The notes beneath the pieces are model-generated. The model saw only the letters and a program-made list of their open reading frames with translations, did no database searches and was not told where the DNA came from. 64,000 nt of DNA from Nissolia schottii (lineage: Eukaryota; Streptophyta; Magnoliopsida; Fabales; Fabaceae): the NCBI GenBank assembly GCA_003254905.1, contig QANU01043803.1, positions 540,310 through 604,309 on the forward strand, in the 5' to 3' direction. Below are positions 25,854-37,656 of this stretch, piece by piece. How positions within the stretch are numbered: position 1 is the stretch's first letter; each line of letters opens with the position of its first letter. Both the position numbers and the translations under genes were made by a program.

Positions 25854-26489
25854 TTTTGGAGCTTCAGCTTCAGTTGCTGCTATCAGAATTGCGATCAGCT
25901 CAACACTTGATCAGTGTTTTTTTATTTTGGAAGATGAAAGGAAGAAAAAAACCAACACGTCAACGGTATGCAAGAGAGGTAGCAAAGTATCCTTTTTGTA
26001 CGCGCGCATGATTGAGGAGAATGGGAATCCCATCAAATTCACTCAACCTTATCTTACTTCCTTTAAATTATAAGTGACGTGTTGTTGATGGAAGAGATGA
26101 GAATGATGGAACGGAAAAAATTGAATCTTTGCTATGTATTTTACTTTTTGATATATTTTAAAAGAGTAAACCTTTAAATGAAAAATTCAATTGATCGGCA
26201 TGAATTGATTAAGTTTATTTTTAAATTATAAAATATTAAATCATAAACGGATTAAGTTTGCCTTCGAACCATACAAATATTATATCATTCATCAATTTAA
26301 TCAATTTCTTTGGCAAATGGATTGACCAATATAACCATTCTCGTAGTAGGGGAAATTGGTGTCGTTTGTTTGGTGATACGACGAGAAAGAGTTGCGTTTT
26401 AAGGGAGAGAGAGAGAGAAGCACATGCGATATCAACACGAGCAGCAAGGGACCCTATCCACCACATAACGGTGGCTGCAACAACTGCAA
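25854..26489. promoter_or_regulatory. Divergent intergenic region shared by D2HGDH and the MiaB-type gene
   Basis: 636 bases separate the two ATGs, which point away from each other, so both 5' UTRs and core promoters must fit here. The MiaB side carries a GA-rich tract (26406-26420) near its likely transcript start. No clear TATA box was assigned to either side. Both products are predicted organellar proteins, so co-expression from a shared promoter is possible; this is inference from layout only. Confidence 0.6.
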
Positions 26490-29407
26490 ATGGCGTCGTC
26501 GCTGTCCTCCATTGTGAACCACCCTCACGCCGCTCTCCGCCTTAGGCTCCACCGCGCATCCTGCTTCACCCTCACTATCTTCCACCGTAACTTCCCCACT
26601 GCTTCTTCTCCTCTCGGGCGCTACAGATGTGGCCATCGAGCTTCGAGCTCATTGCCGCGCTCAATCTCCACAGGTTTCACTTTGAAGCACTCCAGAAACT
26701 TCTCTCACTCCAACAAATTGGAAGGACCCTCACTCCATCACTTCGTAGCTCAAGCTACTTGTACCCTCACCGCTTCCCAGCCTCAACCCCTGTGAGTTTC
26801 TACCACCCTTTCTCGCTTTTTATTACTCCTATGATTATAATATGCCTTCCAAAAAAAATTCAATTTTTTTAGGGGGGTTTACATTTTGAGCTTTGTGGGT
26901 ATTTGGGATTTACTTCTGTTTCTATGAATTCCAATGAATATTTGACTTGTGGGAGAACAATATCATAATGTTTCTGGAACGCATACTGTTAAAAAAAACA
27001 ATCTTTTTCTTTCAACAATTGCAGAATTGCAGGTTTTAGTGGTAGGGATTAGGAATAATGAAATATCTTTGCTTGTTATTTATTCAATTTTTCTCATTTG
27101 TCCGGCTAGCCTTGCACCAGACAGCGAAGCTGCTCCGAAAGGTCGTATATACCATGAGACTTATGGATGCCAGATGAACGTTAATGATATGGAGATTGTT
27201 CTGTCTATAATGAACAATGCCGGTTATGGTGAAATCGTGAGTGCTCCTGAGAGTGCTGAGATAATATTCATTAACACTTGTGCCATCAGGGATAATGCTG
27301 AGCAGAAAGTGTGGCAGAGGCTTAATTACTTTTGGTTTCTTAAGAGGCATTGGAAGAGCAATGTTGCCACCGGAAGGTCGCAGTCTCTGCGCCCTCCGAA
27401 AGTAGTTGTTTTGGGATGTATGGCTGAGAGGTTAAAGGAAAAGATACTTGATGCAGACAAAATGGTTGACGTGGTCTGCGGACCTGATGCTTACAGGGAT
27501 TTGCCACGGTTACTGGAAGAGGTGGACTATGGCCAGAAAGGGATCAATACCCTGCTTTCGCTTGAGGAGACTTATGCGGATATTAGTCCAGTTCGGATAT
27601 CCCAGAACTCGGTTACTGCTTTTGTCTCTGTGATGAGAGGTTGCAACAATATGTGCTCATTTTGTATTGTGCCTTTCACTAGAGGCAGAGAGCGATCACG
27701 TCCTGTGGATTCCATTGTGCGAGAGGTGGCGGAGCTTTGGAAAGAGGGCGTGAAGGAAGTGACACTTCTTGGCCAGAATGTGAACAGCTACAATGATGCA
27801 TCTGGGATGGAGAAAGAGGTTGAATCAGGCACCAATTGGAAATTTAGTGATGGATTTTCCAGCATGTCTAAGGTTAAAAAAATGGGCTTAAGGTTCTCTG
27901 ATCTATTGGATCGACTCTCCTCAGAATTTCCTGAGATGCGATTCAGATTCACTTCTCCACACCCTAAAGATTTTCCAGATGAATTGCTTTATCTTATGCG
28001 AGAAAGACATAATATATGTAAATTGATACACTTACCTGCACAAACGGGGAGTAGTACAGTGCTTGAGAGGATGAGACGAGGATATACTCGAGAGGCTTAC
28101 TTGGAACTTGTGCAAAAAATTCGGAGTATTATTCCAGATGTGGCCTTAAGCAGTGATTTCATTTGTGGTAATATGTTTTTCAAGTTACTTTCTCACTGTC
28201 TCTTTTCTTTCCTTTGCTATTCATCAGTTTGCCCCTATACAATTGGAGCATCTTAGTTTCAACTGATGAGAGATAGAGTATCACATATATTGCTTCTTTT
28301 ATTTTATAATCATGTTGGCTGACCTTCTATTCTTAGGGAATCTGGTGTTCTAATTTTCTCAAGCTGGCAGAACAATAGTTCTTGTATTGTTTTATGGAAC
28401 CATCCAACTCACATTTTTAGGAGATGTGAACTTTGGTGAAACTGAAATCATTATGAACTTTTTCAATAATTTTCCTCAACAGAATAGTAGATTAAGCAGA
28501 GATTCTTGTTTTACTCGAGAGGTCCATGGAAGGAGTAAGTAAAATCTCTGCTAGCAAACATCATCATCAACAACAACTAATCCTTTTTTCACTTGGTGGA
28601 GTGGGCTAAGATTAAGTGACATTATTGTGTCGTATCATAAACCACTTTATTAGCAACCATCATCGCCAAATGTTGTTTCTTTGTTATTGAGGAGTAGCAT
28701 ACCGTCATTGATGTACCATCTAACCATAGGATGCAACATGTTTATTATGTTGGAAGTACCAAAGGTAGATAAGCCCTTTGATAATCTAGCTGTGTAAGTA
28801 TAGTACCCAAAACTTCATATCTTTTAGGTAGTTCTTTGCCACACTAATATTTTACCATAAAGCCTCTGGTTCATGTGTTTTAATATTTGGAATTCAAACA
28901 GGTTTTTGTGGAGAAACAGAGGAGGAACATTTGGACACATTGACTCTAGTAAAAGCTGTTGTTTATGATATGGCATTCATGTTTGCTTATAGCATGAGGG
29001 AGAAAACTCATGCCCACAGAAACTACATTGATGATGTTCCCGAGGAAACAAAGCAGAGGAGGCTAACTGAACTCATCGAGGTTTTCCGCGAGAGCACCGG
29101 CAAGTGTTATGACTCCCAGGTCGGAACTGTGCAGCTTGTATTGGTTGAAGGGCCCAACAGGAGAGCTCCGGATACCGAGCTTATGGGAAAGAGTGACAAG
29201 GGCCATAGGGTTATATTTGTCAATGTGCCAATCCCAGACAGGGAAGAAGATATTAACACAAACCGAAATCCTGTGGTTGGTGATTATGTTGAAGTTCGCG
29301 TATTGAGATCTTCAAGAGCATCGCTCTTTGGCGAAGCGCTTGCTATAACTAAATTGAGTTCATTTTACAGTAATCTGGAGAAGGAAGCCGTTGCATGCAG
29401 CGCATAG
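26490..29407 (+). CDS. tRNA methylthiotransferase, MiaB/CDK5RAP1 family, organellar
   Basis: Radical SAM enzyme expected to convert i6A37 to ms2i6A37 in tRNA. Exons 26490-26791, 27110-28167, 28902-29407; 621 residues. Residues 1-100 form a Ser/Arg-rich leader with almost no acidic residues, a transit peptide. The N-terminal MTTase domain keeps its three cluster cysteines, Cys121 (YGCQMN), Cys158 (NTCAIR) and Cys204 (LGCMAE). The radical SAM motif CNNMCSFC gives Cys279, Cys283 and Cys286. QNVNSYND and [11 protein letters not shown] follow, then [10 protein letters not shown] across the second splice, and a TRAM RNA-binding domain in the last ~80 residues. Two plant-type insertions are visible (around 176-198 and 355-380). 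The downstream ATG at 26949 is intronic: it lacks the leader and the CT|GTGAGT donor at 26791 joins the frame cleanly. Arabidopsis counterpart from memory: At4g36390. Confidence 0.93.
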
Positions 29408-30451
29408 AACCCTTCGGCATAAACAGCTTCTCATGGAAACTTTTTGGATGAAGTCATCATAAATTGATCTTTCCCTTGTTTCAGTATTAACTGCACAACA
29501 CAATTTGCGAGGGGAAAAGTACAGCAAGGAAGTGAGATGGATAAAAACTGTATTCTCTGTTAATCATCTCTTTAGTCTTAAAAAGGTTAAGAGTTTGTAT
29601 TTAACTAACTTTACAATATCAACCTCTGATAATCTCATTTGTCAGCATACAATGCAATTTAAATTGGCCTAGGGGTTAGTTGACATTCTTTGACAAGTGA
29701 GCCTTGAAGCATGTGGAAGAAATTGATTTTTGGTCCACCACCAAAATAGGACATCATAGGTCTTAATTGTCATCGCACTTGAGAAATTCTAAATTTTTTA
29801 TGGCTGATAAAATTGATTTCGAGTGATTCTGCTTAAAAATCAAACATGTCTTATATACACGAGTTTCTGGTTTAATTTTTTATAATATTACACGTTCTCT
29901 GAGTTTCCACTATTGTCTTTGGAAGGCGTGGAATGAATAAAAACCACAGGGTAGTAGGGCCAGCAGTGCAGATGGCAACAGATTTTGAATAGCAGTTTTG
30001 GTGTAACCCCAACCTCGAAATGGTGACCAAACACAAGCAGTAGTAGTTGGAATAATATCGTTTGGGAAACGATGACAGTGAGTCACTCACGACCAAGATC
30101 AATACTTGTGTAAGATTGAAAACAAGGTCCATATATACTGCCACTGCATTGAAACCGTTAATAAAAGCACAGTGCACTGGTCCTCTCCTACTTATAGCCC
30201 AGACTAGGCAAGGGCCAAGCCTACCACTTTATAATTCACATGCACGAAAACTGCAACACTTCAAAGTTCAAGCTACTCAGTCAAAATGTGAGTTAATAGA
30301 GCATAATGAGAACTTAGCCGTTTAAAAAATAGTTAAAATGTTATTTTATATAGGGTAAAAAATAAAGTAAAAAGTATCATTTTAAAAACAATAAAGTAAA
30401 AATGTGTTTCACTCTATCCTTACCTTAAATCCATAAAATAATGGAGTATAG

Positions 30452-30482
30452 ACAGAGAGAGAGAGAGAGAGAGAGAGAGTGT
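30452..30482. repeat. (GA)n then (GT)n microsatellite
   Basis: Around twelve GA units followed by GTGTGTG and a G-rich run. Such tracts often mark plant promoter or 5' UTR regions, but no gene is evident next to it. Confidence 0.85.
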
Positions 30483-30857
30483 GTGGGGGTGGGTGGGGTT
30501 GGTGAAGACTGTGTAGTACTGAGGAGGGATGCAGACTAGACGAAGAGGGGCAGGCAGCAGCACCATAATGGAAAAAGACGCTAACGAGTTCGATCAGCAT
30601 TACCCTTTCATTGGGCCACAAACAAGGCTTCACTCACGTGCACACTCCATGGTGGTGATGTTATGTATGTTGTTGCACTGCCTTTCATTTATATATATAT
30701 ATTCTTTTTTCTTTTTTCTCTTAAGGTGCCAAAGTGCTCTATGATCATTGTTCATCTGCAACGAAAACTGAGGCCACCACAAACTGGCATATGATTCGAC
30801 CTTTCATTGCCACTCCTTTACATGCAAATGCCATACTAATATCCTGAGTATGGCTCA

Positions 30858-30992
30858 GGAGACTTAACTCGTGCGTTTAAATGTTAATTTATATATTTTA
30901 ATAAATAATATTTAATATTTTAAAAAATATCAAATGTCATTTATTAAAATATATAAATTAACATTTAAACTCATAAATTAAATCTTTCAAAT
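30858..30992. mobile_element. AT-rich foldback MITE with 32-bp perfect arms
   Basis: Positions 30875-30906 and 30939-30970 are perfect inverted repeats of 32 bases separated by a 32-base loop. The outer sequence begins GGAGACTTAACT and ends near ATCTTTCAAATA. The same outer words flank a second, diverged copy at 40068-40212 inside CYP90C1 intron 1, which supports a mobile family. The TSD was not resolved. Confidence 0.7.
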
Positions 30993-31476
30993 ATTTTTTT
31001 AATAGTAATAAACTAATTAACTATATGTATATATATACACACGCGCATCCATTCATTAGCTCTTTTAAGTAATAATATAATAAAGAATAATATTATAAGG
31101 GGAAGGAGGGACAAAGTAGTAATAACACACCCAAGCCACACATATATATTCATCCATTATCAAATATCTGTCCATCTTTCTATTTTTTTAATAAATAATT
31201 GTCCTTTTCTTAAATTATATAACATTAATTACTTTTTTTATTAATTTCTATTAAATAAACTTATCAAGAAACTAATAAATGAGAGAAAAAATTAAAATAA
31301 ATATATTAAATAAGAATAATTTTATAAAATAATACAATTTTTAGTTTTTTTTTTTAAAATTCACATGTAACTCAAAGTAGACATGAGAAAATATATGATA
31401 ATGCACGAGGGGAAGACCGACACAACCGCCATACTTTGCTGGCTCTTTAACTGCGTGTTTAGAAATAATTATTAGA

Positions 31477-31766
31477 TTTGAATACATTTGATTTAGTTTT
31501 GTTATAAATATTTGCCTACCATTGATTTATTTACAAAAATAGGTTGAATGGTAACTTGGTGTTCTTGAGATTTATTATCATATGTTGTCATTGAGATGAA
31601 TTTTCGAAGATCACATGTTGGGCTTTAAGTTTGAATACATTTGATTTAGTTTTGTTATAAATATTGGCCTACCATTGATTTATTTACAAAAATAGGTTGA
31701 ATGGAAACTTTGTGTTTTTTATATTTATTGTCATATGTTGTCATTGAGATGAATTTTGGCTTTAAG
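31477..31766. repeat. Tandem duplication, two ~150-bp copies
   Basis: Copy 1 (31477-31629) and copy 2 (31630-31766) both start TTTGAATACATTTGATTTAG and align almost base for base. Copy 2 lacks 16 bases near its end (the equivalent of about 31605-31620). The low divergence marks a fairly recent local duplication in non-coding DNA. Confidence 0.88.
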
Positions 31767-33319
31767 CCCAAATATTAATGTTCTTGGATATCTGTAGATC
31801 GATTGTCTAGTCTATATATGATGAGTGAACTAAGATGACATTTTATAAAAGAGTGATATTACATGTACACTAAATATTGTATTAACATATAATCATTATT
31901 GTTTTAAATGCATTCACTATTAATAAAATAATAATTACTCCCCATTTGCTCACTAATTATCAATATTTTTGTATATAATATTATTACGTTAGTTTGTCCG
32001 TTGGCACCTATTTACTTTTTCTTTATAAAAGGGTAGCTCTCTTCACTACTCCTCTGTAAATATGTGTAATATGTTGAGATGTCTCATATAACCATCAAAT
32101 TCTTAAGAAAAATAGTAGGAAAGACCTTGTTCCTTGCATCCATATGTGTGCATATATATTTTTCGTAATTTTTGAAGTGAATTTTTCTCTATATCAATAA
32201 GTCTTAAATGGTATGCATTATTGTTTTGTATATTAATATTCTAATATTATGTATCTTTATTTTAGGTAGCGTTTTAAAAAGAAAAATACAAAGATGCATG
32301 AACAATAAATATGTATCTCTTATATCTCTTTGTTTTAGATGTACAAAAATTAATTTAAATCATCATCAACTATATTTTCTGTGTTTTTCCTTTTTTTTAT
32401 ATATACAAATTAACTAAAGAGGTATCCTAATACACACCCTACCATATTCATATTTTCTATTCTAAGATACTTTTCTACCGCTAACTTAAAATGTCAGATT
32501 TTATCCATCTCATCTCATGAAGGTTAAGAATAATAATATAAAATCCATTCAAACTATATTAAAACATTACAAAAAAGCTTAAGATATATATGGTTAATCA
32601 TGATGTCCATGTAATGATGCTAAGTCTATATATCTATTTGTCAAAAGTAAACTCTCCAATTTTAAAATGATTGTTCGTGGATGTGACTAATCCTTATTAT
32701 CAAATGCCGTAACTCTTTATTATCAAGTTGATTTTTGATAAAATTAATTTTATTAAAATTAATTTGAGTTGAAATAATTTTAATGTAAAGAAATTTATGG
32801 TGAGTATTTTTTTAAAAAAAAAAGATCTTAACAAAAAATAAAATTTTTTATTTCTTAAAAAAAAAGAAACAAAAATAACTCCAAATACTAGATTAAAGTA
32901 TCCCAAAAAAAAATATTCTAGATTAATGGATTTGGAGACCTATTATCAACTGATTCAATTCTGATGTACCAAAAAGAACCCCACGCCCCTTCCCAAAACC
33001 CTTTCAGCTGATTTTTACGCAAATGGACTTTACAAAACCGTTTACTAATGACAAAAATGCATTTGGCCCTTCTTTTCACAGTAAAATGTAAAACACGTAA
33101 AAGAGAGGGGGAGAGAGAGAAGTACGTACCAAACGACCTGACAAAACCTAAGCACATTTCATTTTTCTATCTCTGTGTGCTGCACACTACCAAAAATAAT
33201 TCTGTAGGATTTATTCTTTTTCAAAATTGTTATCAACTTGCTTGAGCTGTGTGGTTGCGGCCTGTTAATTTCAAAATTTGCCGCAATAAAATAAATAATA
33301 CGAAGAATAAATTCATTAA

Positions 33320-36104
33320 TCAATTTAAAAGTTATTATCAAAATAATCTAATTTTTGAGTTCTTTTATTATAATGCCCTTATTTTTAAAGCTTATTACCA
33401 AAGTATCATTTCAAAACATATAACAGAATTTTAGGGCCACGTAGAACTTGTCAACTCTCTTGGCGTTTTTAATAGAAAATCGTCAACTCTGTTGACATTT
33501 TTTTTTAAATCTCCAACCCGCTTGGTGTTTTAAAAGTTAAAATGTCAAAAGAGATAACCAACTTAAACTTTAAATTGCCTATGGATTTGGCGTTTTAAAA
33601 GAAAAAATCGTGAAAAAAATGGCGTTTTCAACCTGTAAACGCCTACAAATTTGGCAATTATATTAAAAATAAAAAAATAGTTATAAGTGGAGATTGTTTT
33701 ATTTTTTTAGTAATAATATGTAATGTATCTTTTATCTACACTGTTAATAAAAATGATGACTTTGACTTATTGCTTCAAGTTGAGTTTGGGAGCAACTTGA
33801 TCCTTGTATCTGGACCACTGATTTTAGCATCGACGGTTCACATTGAACTACTATGAAATAATTATTTAACTATTGAAAAATCTTACATCTAAAATTGGAG
33901 CTTGACCAATTTGGACCTTAGTAGGGACCAAATTAGTCATTGCCAAAAATGATATCCCCAATTACATAAAATCGCATATAATAAAAATACATAAGTTAAA
34001 AGTACATTACATAAAATTAAAATGACAAAATTAAAGATAACAAAGTCACTAGAAAAAAAAAATTAAATTAAAGGTAGCAAAGTCACTAATGGTAGTGAGT
34101 ATCAGCGTGTGGCGATCTAGCTAGGATGAGGTGTCAACCTGTGATGGATAAGTATATGAGGACAGGTAAGGATATAATGGTGGTGGGTAAGAATGTGGTG
34201 GTGGTGGTGGTGGTGGGTAAGGGTATGGAGGATATGGATATCCATAATGATATGGTGGTGGATAGTAATGTGGTGGTGGAGGATAAGGAGCAAGTGATGG
34301 CTAAGATGGTGGGATAGCAACATCAAGATTAGTTGTGGTAGTGGCTTCAAGTGGAGTAGTTTGGTGACTTGAAGACTCAGATGTGTCAGTATTACGAACT
34401 CGTCTTCGTCCATCTGCTAACCCAGTCATCCTTCTACGATGTCTCCTTGAGCCCTGGTTATCGTCATTAGGTAGTGGTGGAATGTTAGTCATAGAAGGAG
34501 GAGTTACTTGAAGTTGTTCCCTTGAAATTCGACCATTCTCTTGTAATGAAGATAGGAAATTTTCAGTTGATATTCGAAGCTTCTCCGTGTTAAACACTAA
34601 TTGGAGGGACATTATTAGGAACAACACGAATTAAAAAACTTGATGCACATTAACAAATGCATCAACCTCATCTTCTGAATCCATACTTAAATCATCATCA
34701 TCATTACTCGTGTCAAAAAACACATCTCTCATTAATTTATTTTCACTTTGAGATAACTTCACACCAATGGAAGGTTGAGTCGTATTTATTGAAGGTATAA
34801 GTGGAGAATGAAAAGTTTGACGATTTTGAGATAGGCTCGCATCTTGTTGAAATATGTGAGCAAAATGTGTCATTGACGATTGAGTATTGACAAGGTTTGA
34901 AGGACCACTCTCAATATTCACATGAACCTCTCTTGTTTCTACCTTGACAAACACCTCTATTGAAGCTAAATTTAGATTATGCTCAAAAACATCTATCATG
35001 CATGTAACATCTTCATCAAACATAGCGACACATGTAGATTTCAATTCATCCCTCGATCCTCAATCCTCAATCCTTGTAATAGTAAAAAAAGAACTCTTGA
35101 TACAAATTGATTCGCTCTAAGCGTTAATTTCATAGAAATTTTTTTCTTCAAATCATTTAAATGCATACCACACTTAATGGTAATAGATGTTGGATTAGGA
35201 CCATCCCACATAAACCCATTTTCACCTTCATACATTCTTCCATTAGAATAAATGAGCACAGTAAGAGATAAAAACACATTCTATGACAAGCATACAATTA
35301 AACACCAATACAAAAATATATTTAACATTTAAAATTCACACTAATAGACAAATATAAACTAATTTGAATAGTGATACATACTAAATTGCATATTAATCAA
35401 TTAGACAGTGACATTTATACAATCAAAAATCGAATAGCATATTATTATATGCATCAATCTATAATAAATTTCTTAGCCAACTAATATAAACAATATTTAT
35501 ATATTCAAAATGGATTTTAACTAATTTATATAATTCACATATATAAGTTAAGTTAATTATAAATTAAAAAAATATAATAACATTATAATAAATTAAAACT
35601 TACAATTCTGGCACACTATTAATAATGTTGCATCACCCTACTCCTTTCTTCAAGAATCCAAGAGCATTGAAAGAGAATTAGAGTTCTAGAGAGAGAAGTG
35701 AATTTTAGCAATGATGGAAGAAGATGAGGAATGGGACTGGATGGTTGGCTTAATGGGGTTGAACCCAAAATCACCATACCGATAAACGATTTTTCCTTGA
35801 AAATGCCTTTGCCATTGGCAAGTTGAATGTCAAATTGAAAATACATTTAGCATTTTAGGCACTAAAACGTCAGACTCGTTGGCAATTGTCTATCAAAATC
35901 ATGCTAGTTGATGTGTTCTTACCAAAATCGCCAAACGGTTTGGTGAGTCCTACCGCGGCTTTGCCACACAGAATCACCTGTCACGTTGTCCAAAACAAGT
36001 TCTGTAATATGTTTTGAAACAGTGGTATTTTGATAATAAGTTTTGGAAACAGAGTCATTATAGTAAAAAACTCCTAATTTCCTTATAAAGGGAATCAATT
36101 TAAA
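33320..36104. mobile_element. Mutator-like element with ~80-bp TIRs and degenerate transposase
   Basis: The element is about 33330-36094. The 10-mer TCAATTTAAA occurs at both edges (33320-33329 and 36095-36104), compatible with a 9-10-bp TSD. The left end and the complement of the right end align for ~80 bases, sharing TTCAAAACATAT followed by ACAGAA, then CTTATTA and TATAATG, with small indels. Subterminal zones carry repeated TTGGCGTTTT/CCAA-type words. The minus strand inside holds broken transposase sequence. The TSD is AT-rich, so exact ends are less certain than the TIRs. Confidence 0.72.
34121..35277 (-). pseudogene. Broken MULE transposase (MuDR N-terminal domain plus Pro/Tyr-rich tail)
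   Basis: The leftward frame opens at 35277 with a segment resembling the MuDR-type N-terminal domain (SNGRMYEGENG, then NDLKKKISMKL). A frameshift near 35041 leads to a second frame with an acidic tract (DDDDLSMDSEDEVDAF), a stop at 34631, a basic patch (RRHRRRMTG) and, after another in-frame stop near 34307, a Pro/Tyr-rich tail of PPP, YPP and PYP units ending at 34121. The zinc-finger and catalytic DDE regions are absent. The piece looks like an N-terminus joined by internal deletion to the tail of another element-encoded protein. It cannot make a working transposase. Confidence 0.65.
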
Positions 36105-36448
36105 TCGACTCCCTTGTAACTCGATTTTTTTTAGTTGAAAGTCGATTTAAGTCGATTTTTTTTTAGTTGAAAGTGGATTGACTTCTATAGTATTATTGTC
36201 ATTGATTTTGTTTCCTTCTTTATCTCATCTTTTATTTCGATTCTTAAAAAAATTAATTTGATCCAAAAAATCAATGCACAACTATTATGTTATTGTTCTT
36301 CCAAATTTGATTAGCATCTAAATCAATTTAAAGAATTAATTCTAAATACAATTACATTGACTTGATTACTATTTGTTTATCAGTTAAAAAATTAAAATCT
36401 CTAACTGTGAAAAAAATAAAACATCCAACTATGGAAAAAATAAAATCT

Positions 36449-36830
36449 CTAAATGTTGCATGTTGTAGTGGATGTTGTGGATAGGGCATTGACAAATGGG
36501 AACAATAGACCATCAAATCCTCCAGCGAGGGCTCGACGACAAGGGGAAGAGAAACAATGGTCTGTTATAGTGATGAGGAGTGGAAGGCAATGAGATATGG
36601 TGACAGTTAGGGGTGGGGTGAGGTGAAGGGAAGAACAAGAGAGATATGGTAGAGTAGAGAGTGTGACACGACAATGATGATGAGGTAAAATGATGGTGAT
36701 GTGAGGGATATTGATGGTGAGGTGAGAGAGAGTGAATATGAAGAATGAGAGAGAAGAAGAAGAAGTTGGAGAGTACAAGGGGCAAAGGAGTAGAGAAAGG
36801 AAAATGGGGATGGGAGTAAAATGACATCGT
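36449..36830. other. Strand-asymmetric GA/TG-rich low-complexity stretch
   Basis: The plus strand is strongly purine-biased, with GATGGTGATG, GTGAGAGAGAG and GAAGAAGAAG words. On the minus strand this produces two overlapping open frames of 104 and 143 codons made mostly of Ser, Pro, Leu and His. Two frames open at once is what composition bias, not coding, produces. Confidence 0.6.
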
Positions 36831-37656
36831 TTTGATTTAGTTAAAATGGTGTTGTTTTGTTTAGTGGGGACCACAAGCATTTCTTAGTCATAAAATGGAC
36901 AAAAAAAAAAAGATCATTAGAGGCAATATTTGTAAAAGTTAGGAACTAATAGAATAATTAATTTTGTTAAGGAATTAAAATAATTATGTAAAGTTGAGAA
37001 ATCAAATAAAAACTTTGCCAAAAAAAAAAAGAGAAAGCGAAAAGAAGATAAACAAAAATAAAAGATAGGAAGGACAGCTAAGGATTATGGCTCGGGCTGC
37101 ATGTACCGACAATATAAAAAAAAATGTTATTTATATTAATTGTAGTAGTAAACATTATGATAATATACTTATATATTATATTAAATAAAATTTATTTGAT
37201 GTAAATCACGTTAAAATTCTATTTAACGATGAATGAAGATGCATCATCAGAGTGTCCCACGATAAAATAACAACTGAAAATAAATAATTAAATATGGGGA
37301 CTAGAAAGAGTGAAGACAAAATAAAGGGAGAGTGGCGCATTAGGTGAACCCAATATGGACATCTCAATTAATGATTGCTTTGGAGCCCTAGATCTTCCGA
37401 ATCTCTCTCTCACTCTCATTTATAACTCTCCAAAGTGGGAAAGAGGAAAGAGGAAAGAAGGACAAAAAGAAGTTTCTTCCTTCCCCTAGTTATATTGCTT
37501 GACTTATCAAACATTCATTCACCCCCATTCCCTTTACCCTCTTCCTCTTAATTTCACCCACAAACAACCACGCGCGGGCGCGCACACCAACAGGAGCGAT
37601 CAAGTAGAATAAATAAACAAGTGCATGAACTGAAAACCGAGCTGCAGTCTCTCTAC

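Larger units (their letters stand above)
29408..37656. other. Intergenic region, MiaB 3' side to CYP90C1 promoter
   Basis: 8.2 kb with no supported host gene. It contains a GA microsatellite, an AT hairpin element, a tandem duplication, a Mutator-like element and a purine-biased stretch, each listed separately. The last ~270 bases before 37657 are pyrimidine-rich and probably hold the CYP90C1 5' UTR. A GC-richer patch at 30480-30660 has a G-box-like CACGTG but no coding evidence. Confidence 0.55.

Noticed and set aside
26949..28256. A single 435-codon frame as the whole MiaB-type protein starting at 26949
   Set aside because: The first ~53 codons are intron sequence. A transit-peptide exon at 26490-26791 joins in frame at 27110, and the frame end past 28167 is the next intron; the TRAM domain is in the third exon.
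34117..34413. His/Leu-rich 98-codon frame
   Set aside because: It is an off-frame reading of repeated CCACCA sequence; the neighbouring frame gives a Pro/Tyr-rich tail in line with the transposase remnant.
36449..36880. 143-codon Ser/Pro/Leu-rich frame on the minus strand
   Set aside because: Two overlapping frames are open through a purine-biased low-complexity tract; no domain, no splice partners, no homologue recognised.
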